Assembly: GCA_046484625.1 (NCBI GenBank)
Contig: JAWOIO010000025.1
Location: 1-30,054 of the forward strand
DNA length: 30,054 nt
Origin: DASUAO01 sp046484625
GTDB taxonomy: Bacteria; Actinomycetota; Acidimicrobiia; IMCC26256; PALSA-555
Direction of reading: 5' to 3'
Under the pieces are notes generated by a model. That model ran no database searches, was not told the DNA's origin, and saw only the letters and a list, made by a program, of their open reading frames with translations. This document shows, piece after piece, positions 13,381 through 20,308 of the stretch (position 1 is the stretch's first letter; the number at the start of each line of letters is the position of its first letter). The position numbers and the translations under genes were made by a program.

Positions 13381-15011
13381 GCGAGGGCCTGTTCGGCCAG
13401 ACGGCGGGCGATCACGCGGAGGCACAGGGTCTCGTCGGCGCCCTCGAAGATCGACAGCACCCGCGCGTCGACGAAGTACCGCGACACCGGGAACTCCTCG
13501 GCGTAGCCCATGCCGCCGTGGAGCTGGAGCGCCTCGCGTGTGACCCACTCCGCGGCCCGGCACACGTAGGCCTTCACCATCGACGCCTCGAGCACGCCCT
13601 CCCCGCGTCCCATCTTTCGGGCCACGTCGTAGGAGAACTGCCGGCTGGCCTGGATGAGGGCGGCCATGCGCGCGAGCTTCACCTGGGAGAGCTGGTAGTC
13701 GGCGACCGGGCGACCGAAGACGACCCGATCGCGCGCGTACGACGCGCCTGCCTCGAACGCGGCCTGCATCAGGCCCACGGCGCGTGCCGCGGTCTGGAGC
13801 CGACCGTTCTCGAACCCCTCCATCTGGAGGTAGAAGCCCTTGCCGAGGCCACCCTCCTCGCCGACGAGGTTCTCGGCCGGTACGAACCAGTTGTCGAACG
13901 ACACCTCGTAGGAGTGCATGCCGCGGTATCCGATGGTGTCGATCGCACGCCCCTCCAGCTTGCCGACCTCGCCCGCACCGTGGTCCTGGGTGAACGAGAA
14001 CGCGTGGCCGGGTGCCGGCTCCTTGTCGACGACGAAGATCGACAGGCCCCGGTGGCCGGCGGATCGGTCGGGATCGGTGCGTGCGAGCAACATGATCGTG
14101 TTCGCCCGCCCGGCGAACGTGGCCCAGGTCTTCACGCCGTTGATGCGGTAGCCACCGTCGGTCGGCGTCGCCGTGACTTTCACACCCGCGACGTCGGATC
14201 CGTAGTCGGGCTCGGTCGCCATGACGCCGACCATGCGCTCACCGCTCGCGATCGCAGGGAGCCACCGCTGCTTCTGCTCCTCCGTCCCCCCGCGCACGAT
14301 CGCCCGCGTGAGGATCTCGGGGCGCGTGATCAGCGATCCGCCCATCCCGAGCGAGCCCCAGGAGAGCTCCTCGGTCGCCACGACCATGCCGATGTAGTCG
14401 TGCTCGCCACCCTGGGCGAACCCCTCGTACTCCTCGGGCACCGACAGCCCGAACCCGCCGATCTCGGCGAGGCCGGAGATCACGTTCTCGGGGATGTCGT
14501 CGTTGGTGCGGTGCACGTGCTCGGCGACCGGGCGGATCTTGTCTTCGGCGAACCGATGGAACGTCTCCCGCACCAGATCGAACTCGTCGCCGAGATGGGC
14601 CGGACCGGTGTCGTCGCGCTCGAGTCGCGCCGCGATCTCCTCGAGGAACACGGGCGACCGGTGCGATTCGACGAACGGGAGGGTGGCGCTCAGCTCCGAG
14701 GTCTCGACGCCCCACGTCCCTTCGCGACCGATGACCTTCGACGCGAGCTCGGCGATCGCGTCAGCGATGAAGGCCCGCGCCAGCAGCGACTCGTACTCGC
14801 CGTGCTCCGCGTACTCGAGGAGGACCCGACACCCCGCGAGGGCGCTTGCCGCGTGGGCGAGGTCGTACGCCAGGACCTGGTGCTCATCGAGACGTGCGAC
14901 CGAGATCCGACCGTCCTCGGCTGCGCTCCGGGCGAGGTGACGGCTCGCGGCATCGACGACGGCTGCCGCGTCGTCGACCGCCGCGTGCGCCGGTTCGAGA
15001 AGATTCACCAT
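13371..15011 (-). CDS. Acyl-CoA dehydrogenase with N-terminal extension, probably methylsuccinyl-CoA dehydrogenase
   Basis: 546 residues, about 160 longer than ordinary acyl-CoA dehydrogenases. Residues 1-150 are a helical extra domain (MVNLLEPAHAAVDDAAAVVDAASRHLARS to AFIADAIAELASKVIG); the rest is a full FAD dehydrogenase: ATEPDYGSDVAGVKVTAT, INGVKTWATFAGRANTIMLLARTDP, DTIGYRGMHSYEVSFDNWFVPAENLVG, FENGRLQTAARAVGL, LQLHGGMGYAEEFPVSRYFVDARVLSIFEGADETLCLRVIARRL with catalytic base Glu523. Length, extra domain and the FENGRxQTAARAVG and VSRYFVDARVLSIFEGA blocks resemble methylsuccinyl-CoA dehydrogenase (Mcd) of the ethylmalonyl-CoA pathway, which makes mesaconyl-CoA. The lyase at 11108 would act later in that route. 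The Mcd assignment is likely but unproven; the family is certain. TAGGCT lies 7 bases before the ATG. Confidence 0.85.
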   Translation of the reverse strand: MVNLLEPAHAAVDDAAAVVDAASRHLARSAAEDGRISVARLDEHQVLAYDLAHAASALAGCRVLLEYAEHGEYESLLARAFIADAIAELASKVIGREGTWGVETSELSATLPFVESHRSPVFLEEIAARLERDDTGPAHLGDEFDLVRETFHRFAEDKIRPVAEHVHRTNDDIPENVISGLAEIGGFGLSVPEEYEGFAQGGEHDYIGMVVATEELSWGSLGMGGSLITRPEILTRAIVRGGTEEQKQRWLPAIASGERMVGVMATEPDYGSDVAGVKVTATPTDGGYRINGVKTWATFAGRANTIMLLARTDPDRSAGHRGLSIFVVDKEPAPGHAFSFTQDHGAGEVGKLEGRAIDTIGYRGMHSYEVSFDNWFVPAENLVGEEGGLGKGFYLQMEGFENGRLQTAARAVGLMQAAFEAGASYARDRVVFGRPVADYQLSQVKLARMAALIQASRQFSYDVARKMGRGEGVLEASMVKAYVCRAAEWVTREALQLHGGMGYAEEFPVSRYFVDARVLSIFEGADETLCLRVIARRLAEQALAGG

Positions 15012-15018
15012 GGGGTGG

Positions 15019-15024
15019 AGCCTA
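15019..15024 (-). promoter_or_regulatory. -10 box for Mcd-like gene
   Basis: TAGGCT on the minus strand, ending 7 bases before ATG 15011, so the gene may have its own leaderless transcript although it follows the SGNH gene by only 27 bases. Confidence 0.45.
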
Positions 15025-15038
15025 ACGACGGGATCCGA

Positions 15039-16151
15039 TCACGACCCATCGAGCGGGGTGTCCGCAGGGGCCGTGAGCGACGTGCTCGTCGTCGAGGACG
15101 TCGCCGTGGGAGCTGAGGACGTGCTGGTCGTCGGAGCAGACGTGCTGGTCGTCGGAGCAGCGGTCGTGGACGTCGTCGTATCGGGCCCACCACCACCACC
15201 ACCACCGGTGCTCGACCCGGGGACCCGCACGACGGGCTGTGCGGCGCCGGCGACCGCCTGGCCGTCGGTCCGGCACTGCCGGTCGAGGAGCGCATAGACG
15301 GCCTCACCGAGCAGCTCCCCTCCCGCGTCGGTGAAGTGGACGCCGTCGTCGCTGCGCACCCGGAGATCGCTCCGATCGGTCCGGGGGATCGTCGCGGTGT
15401 AGTCCCCCGACTCCGACGCGAACAGCGCGTAGTTGTCGAAGTAGGTGGCGTGCTCGTCGAGCGCGACGGCTTCTCGGGCGACCGCGTTGATCTCGCGCAC
15501 GCCCGCGTCGGTACGGCGGTCGCGGAGCGGCGGCGCACCCACCCAGTACACGAAGCGATCGGTCGCCCCGTGGAAGATCTCCAGCATCTCCTCGATCCGC
15601 AGCGCGTATTCCGTGCGCCAGGCGGACTGGCTCGTGGTCGAGATCGTCGTCCCGGTCGACGCCGACGGCGTCGCCCAGTCATTGGTGCCCATGATGAACA
15701 CGACGTGCTCGGGGTCGAGGCGGTCCATCTCCGCTGCGGCGTGCTCCGGCCAGTCGAAGAAGCCCGGGGTCGACAGCCCGCTCCCAGGCCGCGAGTCGTA
15801 GACGGGCGCGACCACACCGGTCTCGGCCGCGACCTCGCCGAGCGCCGGACCGAGTGACCCGGCGAGGGAGTCGCCCCCGACCCAGAGCCGGAGCGGATCG
15901 TCGGCTGTGAGCGGCGCGCGGCACGGGATCTGGCCGGCAGGTTCGCCGCTGACCGTGGCTCGGGCCTCGACGAGGGCGCGCGCGGCGCCCGGTGCCTTTC
16001 GCCCTGGCTCCCCGACGACCAACGTCGTCACGACGCCCGTCGCCACCAGCACGACGATCGACACCGCGCCGAACTGGAGCCGCTCGCGCCGGATGCGGCG
16101 CCGTTCCGCTCGCATCGACCCGAGGTCCGCTCGGACGTCGTCCGCGGACAC
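15039..16151 (-). CDS. Membrane-anchored SGNH hydrolase with Ser/Thr-rich tail
   Basis: 370 residues from GTG 16151, four bases after the stop of the upstream ABC exporter. A basic N-terminus (SMRAERRRIRRERLQ) precedes one membrane helix, FGAVSIVVLVATGVVTTLVVG (about residues 28-48). The SGNH domain follows: LRLWVGGDSLAGSLGPAL (nucleophile Ser in GDS), a block with the Gly of STPGFFDW, VVFIMGTNDWA (oxyanion Asn) and SDDGVHFTDAGGELL (Asp-x-x-His). The C-terminus is a glycine run, then about 45 residues mostly Thr, Ser, Ala and Pro, like an extracellular stalk that could be glycosylated. Such proteins are esterases or acyl-transfer partners at the cell surface; the Asp-Gly-Val-His block is like that of the acyltransferase-SGNH protein at 3446-5386. 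Substrate unknown. Confidence 0.82.
   Translation of the reverse strand: MSADDVRADLGSMRAERRRIRRERLQFGAVSIVVLVATGVVTTLVVGEPGRKAPGAARALVEARATVSGEPAGQIPCRAPLTADDPLRLWVGGDSLAGSLGPALGEVAAETGVVAPVYDSRPGSGLSTPGFFDWPEHAAAEMDRLDPEHVVFIMGTNDWATPSASTGTTISTTSQSAWRTEYALRIEEMLEIFHGATDRFVYWVGAPPLRDRRTDAGVREINAVAREAVALDEHATYFDNYALFASESGDYTATIPRTDRSDLRVRSDDGVHFTDAGGELLGEAVYALLDRQCRTDGQAVAGAAQPVVRVPGSSTGGGGGGGPDTTTSTTAAPTTSTSAPTTSTSSAPTATSSTTSTSLTAPADTPLDGS
15118..15159. repeat. Two tandem 21-base units in SGNH tail
   Basis: A 21-base unit beginning GACGTGCTGG occurs at 15118-15138 and again at 15139-15159. On the minus strand it encodes the repeated Ala-Pro-Thr-Thr-Ser-Thr-Ser of the stalk. A CCA run at about 15186-15207 codes the polyglycine before it. 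Confidence 0.85.
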
Positions 16152-16155
16152 GGGG

Positions 16156-18063
16156 CTAGGCGAGCTCGGCGGTCGACGGGAGCGCGATGATCGCCTCGCC
16201 TTCGGGCGGCGAGTCGAGCTGGGTCCGGTAGAGGTCCGCGTACAACCCGCCGCGCTCGAGCAGGTCGGCGTGCCGGCCCTCCTCCACGACCCGGCCACCG
16301 TCGATGACGACGATGCGGTCGGCCGACACGATGGTGGAGAGGCGATGCGCGATCACCAGGGCGGTCCGCCCCTCGAGCGCGGTGGCGAGTGCCTGCTGGA
16401 TCGCTTGCTCGGACTCGTTGTCGAGATGTGACGTCGCCTCGTCGAGGATGACGATCGAGGGGTTCTTGAGGAGGACGCGCGCGATCGCGAGGCGCTGCTT
16501 CTCCCCACCCGACATCCGGTAGCCGCGCTCGCCGACCACCGTGTCGTAGCCCTCCGGCAGGCTGGAGATGAGGTCGTGGATGCGGGCGGCGCGGCACGCG
16601 GCCACCAGCTCGTCGCCCGTGGCCTCGGGCTTGGCGTAGAGGAGGTTGTCGGCGATCGACTCGTGGAAGAGGTGCGGATCCTGCATCACCATCCCCACGG
16701 TCTGCCGCAGTGAGTCGAGCGTGAGGTCGCGGACGTCGTGACCGTCGACCGTGACCCGCCCGCCGCTCACGTCGTGGACGCGGGGGACGAGCAGCGCGGT
16801 CGTGGTCTTCCCGGCGCCGGACGGTCCGACGAGCGCGACCAGCTCGCCGGGCTCCACCGTGATCGAGACGTCGCGGAGGATCCAGGTGCTCGGGTCGTCG
16901 CCGGGGACGACCACGCCCTCCTCGAGCGACGGGATCGAGGAGATCGCCGGGGCCGGGTGGCGGAACCACACGTGCTCCAACTCGATGCGGCCGGCGCCGG
17001 GCGCGAGGTCGAAGGCGCCGGGTCGATCCTTCACCAGCGGCTCGAAGTCGAGCACCTCGAACACGCGCTCGAACGACACGAGCGCAGTCATCACGTCGAC
17101 GCGGGCGTTGGTGAGCTGGGTCAACGGCTGGTAGATCTGGCCGACGTAGATGACGAACGCCGCGATGGTGCCGATCGAGATCGCATCGGAGATCACGAGG
17201 CGGCCACCGAGGTAGTAGACGACCGCGGTGCCGACGGCGGCGACGAAGCCGAGCGCCACGAAGAGCACCCGCGAGTACATGGCCGTCTTGATGCCGATGT
17301 CGCGGACACGGGATGCTCGCCCGGAGAAGAGGTCGCGCTCGCGGTCGTGGCTGCCGAACAGCTGCACGACGAGCGCGCCGGCGACGTTGAACCGTTCGAC
17401 GACGGTGTTGTTCATCGACGCGTTGACCTGCATCCCCTCGCGGGTGGCGTCCTGGAGTCGCCGGCCGATGCGGCGGGCCGGGATGATGAAGGCAGGGAGC
17501 ACCGCCAACGTGAGGATCGTGAGGCGCCACTCGAGGCCGAGCATCACCGAGAGCGTCACGACGAGCGTGATCACGTTGGAGACCACGGTGCCCAGCGTCC
17601 CGGTGACGGCCTGCTGTGCGCCGATCACGTCGTTGTTGAGGCGTGACATGAGCGATCCGGTCTGGGTCCGGGTGAAGAAGGAGATCGGGAGCCGCTGCAC
17701 GTGGTCGAAGAGCGCCACCCGAAGGTCGAAGATGAGGCCCTCACCGATTCGGGCCGAGTACCACCGCTGGAGCAACGAGAGCGCCGCGCTCGCGATGGCG
17801 AGTGCGACGGCACCGATTGCGAGCAGGAGCACGAGACGCGTGTCCTTGTTGGGCACCGCGTCGTCGAGGAGGGCGCGGAACAACAGGGGCGGGAGGACCG
17901 CGACGCCCGCTGCGGCCACCACCGAGAAGAGGAACCCCACGAGCTGACCCCGGTAGGGGCGCGTCAGCCCGAGGACCCGCCGGAGCAGGGCTCGTTCGAC
18001 CTTGCGGCCCCGGACGAGATCCGGATCTCGGCGGAAGCCCATCATCGTCTGGTGCATGGCCAT
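16156..18063 (-). CDS. ABC exporter half-transporter (type IV, MsbA/LmrA-like)
   Basis: 635 residues from ATG 18063 (a second ATG at 18057). Six membrane helices occupy about residues 35-335 (GQLVGFLFSVVAAAGVAVLPPLLF; IGAVALAIASAALSLL; TVVSNVITLVVTLSVML; VLFVALGFVAAVGTAVVYYLGG), with the TGSLMSRLNNDVIGAQQAV motif of the exporter family. The nucleotide domain is complete: GPSGAGKTTTALL, Q-loop VMQDPHLFHESIADN, signature MSGGEKQRLAIARVLL, Walker B SIVILDEATSHLD with catalytic Glu, and VIAHRLSTI. All motifs are intact, so it can work as a homodimer. The ATPase start includes an insert (about residues 365-385, SSIPSLEEGVVVPGDD) between the first strands. An SGNH gene follows at 4 bases. GGAG lies 6 bases before the ATG. 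Cargo unknown. Confidence 0.9.
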   Translation of the reverse strand: MAMHQTMMGFRRDPDLVRGRKVERALLRRVLGLTRPYRGQLVGFLFSVVAAAGVAVLPPLLFRALLDDAVPNKDTRLVLLLAIGAVALAIASAALSLLQRWYSARIGEGLIFDLRVALFDHVQRLPISFFTRTQTGSLMSRLNNDVIGAQQAVTGTLGTVVSNVITLVVTLSVMLGLEWRLTILTLAVLPAFIIPARRIGRRLQDATREGMQVNASMNNTVVERFNVAGALVVQLFGSHDRERDLFSGRASRVRDIGIKTAMYSRVLFVALGFVAAVGTAVVYYLGGRLVISDAISIGTIAAFVIYVGQIYQPLTQLTNARVDVMTALVSFERVFEVLDFEPLVKDRPGAFDLAPGAGRIELEHVWFRHPAPAISSIPSLEEGVVVPGDDPSTWILRDVSITVEPGELVALVGPSGAGKTTTALLVPRVHDVSGGRVTVDGHDVRDLTLDSLRQTVGMVMQDPHLFHESIADNLLYAKPEATGDELVAACRAARIHDLISSLPEGYDTVVGERGYRMSGGEKQRLAIARVLLKNPSIVILDEATSHLDNESEQAIQQALATALEGRTALVIAHRLSTIVSADRIVVIDGGRVVEEGRHADLLERGGLYADLYRTQLDSPPEGEAIIALPSTAELA

Positions 18064-18073
18064 CGGAGGCTCC

Positions 18074-18079
18074 AATCTA
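18074..18079 (-). promoter_or_regulatory. -10 box for ABC exporter operon
   Basis: TAGATT on the minus strand, 10 bases before ATG 18063, with a GGAG ribosome-binding site in between. Confidence 0.35.
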
Positions 18080-18114
18080 CCGGCCGTCACGGTGATTCCC
18101 GTCGCCGCCCGACA

Positions 18115-18120
18115 TAGTCT
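18115..18120 (+). promoter_or_regulatory. -10 box, leaderless acyl-CoA dehydrogenase
   Basis: TAGTCT ending 6 bases before GTG 18127. No ribosome-binding site precedes the GTG. Confidence 0.5.
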
Positions 18121-18126
18121 CGGCCC

Positions 18127-19287
18127 GTGGCCACCGATCCGGCACTGCGGGACGAGCTCATCGCGACGGTTCGGCGCTTCGTCGAGGCCGACGTCGTCCC
18201 GGTCGCTTCGGAGCTCGAGCACGCCGACGAGTACCCCGCCGCGATCGTCGCGACCATGGCGGACCTCGGGCTCTTCGGCGTGACGATTCCCGAGGAGTAC
18301 GGCGGTCTCGGGCTCGACCTGCTCACGTACATCGGCGTGATCGAGGAGCTCGCGGCCGGCTGGATGTCGTTGTCCGGGATCATCAACACCCACGTGATGG
18401 CGGCGAACCTGCTCAAGGCCGAGGGCACGCCCGCGCAGAAGGAGCGGTGGCTGCCGCGATTGGCAACCGGCGAGATCCGCGGCTGCCTCTCGCTGTCGGA
18501 GCCCGACGCGGGGAGCGACACCAGCGCGATCACCTGTCGGGCGGTCCGTGACGGCGATGAGTACGTGATCTCGGGGACCAAGACGTGGGTGACCAACGGA
18601 CAGCGCGCGGGCCTGATCGCCCTGGCGGCACGCACGGAGGAGGGCATCACGTGCTTCATGGTCGAGAAGGAGCCGGGCGTCGACCGAACGGGTGGGATCA
18701 GCGTGAGCCGCAACATCCCGAAGCTCGGCTACAAGGGCCTCGAGACGGTGGAGATGGCCTACGACGACCACCGGGTCCCGGCCGACTGGGTGCTCGGCGG
18801 CGAAGCGGGCCTCGGGCGCGGGCAGCACTTCATCCTCTCCGCCCTGGAGGTGGGCCGGATCAACATCGCGGCACGCGCGGTCGGCGTCGGTCGGGCCGCG
18901 TTCGAGGCGGCGATTCGTTACGCCCAGCAGCGTGAGACGTTCGGCAAGCCCATCGCCCAGCACCAGGCGATCCAGATGAAGCTCGCCGACATGGCCACGA
19001 AGCTCGAGGCGTCGCGGCTCCTCGCCCGCAGCGCGGCACAGAAGAAGGATGCGGGCGAGCGTTGCGACGTCGAGGCGGGCATGGCGAAGCTCTTCGCCAG
19101 CGAGGCCGCGTTCGAGATCGCGACGGACGCGATGCGTGTCCACGGCGGCGTTGGGTACACCACCGAGCTCCCCGTCGAGCGCTACTACCGGGACGCCCCG
19201 CTGATGATCATCGGTGAGGGCACCAACGAGATCCAGCGCCTGGTGATCGCCCGCGGCCTCCTCGCCCGCCACCCCCTCGACGACTGA
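18127..19287 (+). CDS. Acyl-CoA dehydrogenase (short/branched-chain type)
   Basis: 386 residues, the normal family length. Visible are the N-terminal helical domain (LGLFGVTIPEEYGGLGLDLLTYIGVIEELAAGWMSLSG), FAD/substrate motif CLSLSEPDAGSDTSAITC, ISGTKTWVTNGQRAGLIALAART, NIPKLGYKGLETVEMAYDDHRVPADWVLGGEAGLGRG, the block GRINIAARAVGVGRAAFEAAIRYAQQRETFGKPIAQHQAIQMKLADM, and HGGVGYTTELPVERYYRDAPLMIIGEGTNEIQRLVIARGLL with catalytic base Glu364. It introduces an alpha-beta double bond into acyl-CoA, passing electrons to ETF. It is 11 bases upstream of the MaoC hydratase gene, so the two likely do consecutive dehydrogenation and hydration. Chain length cannot be told. GTG start supported by a TAGTCT box. 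Confidence 0.93.
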   Translation: MATDPALRDELIATVRRFVEADVVPVASELEHADEYPAAIVATMADLGLFGVTIPEEYGGLGLDLLTYIGVIEELAAGWMSLSGIINTHVMAANLLKAEGTPAQKERWLPRLATGEIRGCLSLSEPDAGSDTSAITCRAVRDGDEYVISGTKTWVTNGQRAGLIALAARTEEGITCFMVEKEPGVDRTGGISVSRNIPKLGYKGLETVEMAYDDHRVPADWVLGGEAGLGRGQHFILSALEVGRINIAARAVGVGRAAFEAAIRYAQQRETFGKPIAQHQAIQMKLADMATKLEASRLLARSAAQKKDAGERCDVEAGMAKLFASEAAFEIATDAMRVHGGVGYTTELPVERYYRDAPLMIIGEGTNEIQRLVIARGLLARHPLDD

Positions 19288-19298
19288 AGGATGACCCC

Positions 19299-19805
19299 AT
19301 GACTGTTCACGAGCGCCCCTTCGGCCGGTACCTCGAGGACTTCGAGCCCGACGACGTCTACAAGCACTGGCCGGGCAAGACGATCACCGAGGCCGACGAC
19401 CACCTCTTCTGCATGATCACGATGAACCACCATCCCCTCCACACGGATGCATGGTTCGCCGAGACCCAGACCCAGTTCGGCAAGAACGTCGTGGTCGGGA
19501 ACCTCGTGTACTCGCTTGTGCTCGGGATGAGCGTCCCCGACGTGAGCGGCGTGGCGATCGCCAACCTCGAGGTCGAGGAGCTCAAGCACCAGCGGCCGAC
19601 CTTCCACGGCGACACGATCTACGCCGAGACCAAGGTGCTGGAGAAGAAGGAGTCCTCGAGCAAGCCCGACCGCGGGATCGTGACCGTCGAGACCCGGGGC
19701 TTCAACCAGCGCGGAGAAGAGGTCTGCTACTTCCGCCGCAAGGTGATGGTGCCGACCCGCGCCGCGGCGAAGCCGCGTCAGCGACCGTACGACTCACCGG
19801 AGTAG
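19299..19805 (+). CDS. MaoC-family hotdog hydratase (mesaconyl-CoA hydratase-like)
   Basis: 168 residues, one hotdog domain. FGRYLEDFEPDDVYKHWPGKTITEADDHLFCMITMNHHPLHTDAWFAE is the hydratase motif; VVGNLVYSLVLGMSVPDVSGVAIANLEVEELKHQRPTFHGDTIYAETKVLEKKESSSKPDRGIVTVETRGFNQRGEEVCYFRRKVMVP completes the fold. His48 matches the catalytic His of (R)-specific enoyl-CoA hydratases, but the usual catalytic Asp is replaced by Asn43 (MNHHPLH against D-x-N-P-L-H). This MaoC subgroup occurs beside acyl-CoA dehydrogenase and CitE-type lyases in actinobacteria, which points to mesaconyl-CoA or a related acid-CoA as substrate; that is inference. ATG 19299 has AAGGA 7 bases before it. Confidence 0.88.
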   Translation: MTVHERPFGRYLEDFEPDDVYKHWPGKTITEADDHLFCMITMNHHPLHTDAWFAETQTQFGKNVVVGNLVYSLVLGMSVPDVSGVAIANLEVEELKHQRPTFHGDTIYAETKVLEKKESSSKPDRGIVTVETRGFNQRGEEVCYFRRKVMVPTRAAAKPRQRPYDSPE

Positions 19806-19813
19806 CTGCTCCG

Positions 19814-20239
19814 CTGGGTGCCGACTGCCTGTTCTGCCGGATCGTCGTCGGCGACACGGCCGCGCACCGCGTCACCGAGACCCACGACACCGTCACGTTC
19901 CTCGACCACCGGCCGATCTTCCCCGGCCATGCCCTGGTCGTGCCCCGCGCGCACGTCGAGACGCTGCGCGACCTCCCGTCCGACCTGGTCGGTCCGTTCT
20001 TCGCCGAGGTCCAGCGCGTGGCGGTCGCGGTCCAGGACGGGATGGGAGCCCAGGGGACCTTCGTGGCCGAGAACAACGTCGTCAGCCAGAGCGTGCCCCA
20101 CCTCCACGTGCACGTCGTGCCCCGGCGACGCAAGGACGGCCTGCGGGGCTTCTTCTGGCCCCGGACCCGCTACGAGGACGACGCCGCGGCGGTGGCGACG
20201 GCCGCCGCGATCCGGGCCGCCTTGCCAGTGACGTCGTGA
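19814..20239 (+). CDS. HIT-family protein, start codon unclear
   Basis: The frame encodes a complete HIT (histidine triad) protein: DCLFCRIVVGDTAAHRVTETHDTVTFLDHRPIFPGHALVVPRAHVETLRDL, FVAENNVVSQSVPHLHVHVVPRRRKDG with the HxHxHxx triad, and the family's DCLFC N-terminus. HIT proteins hydrolyse or transfer nucleoside monophosphates from substrates such as Ap4A or adenylated amines. The start is odd: no ATG, GTG or TTG in this frame lies between the MaoC stop at 19805 and the DCLFC motif. The nearest candidate is CTG 19814; a GTG at 19818 is one base out of frame. Either a CTG start or a one-base error before the motif is likely. The family call is firm, the first residues are not. Confidence 0.8.
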   Translation: MGADCLFCRIVVGDTAAHRVTETHDTVTFLDHRPIFPGHALVVPRAHVETLRDLPSDLVGPFFAEVQRVAVAVQDGMGAQGTFVAENNVVSQSVPHLHVHVVPRRRKDGLRGFFWPRTRYEDDAAAVATAAAIRAALPVTS

Positions 20240-20294
20240 TGTAACGGACCGCGGCACCAAGTGACCGAGCAGCCGGTCGCGACGCGCCCAGCGA

Positions 20295-20300
20295 TAGGTT
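20295..20300 (+). promoter_or_regulatory. -10 box for ABC-2 exporter operon
   Basis: TAGGTT, 8 bases before ATG 20309; supports choosing this start over an in-frame GTG at 20261. Confidence 0.4.
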
Positions 20301-20308
20301 GCCGGGCG

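Noticed and set aside
15186..15207. CCA trinucleotide run
   Set aside because: It encodes the polyglycine before the Ser/Thr-rich tail of the SGNH protein; a usual linker repeat rather than a separate signal.
18064..19272. Upstream extension of the ABC exporter frame to 19272 (minus strand)
   Set aside because: It is antisense to the acyl-CoA dehydrogenase and has an Arg/Asp/His-rich composition; the exporter starts at 18063.
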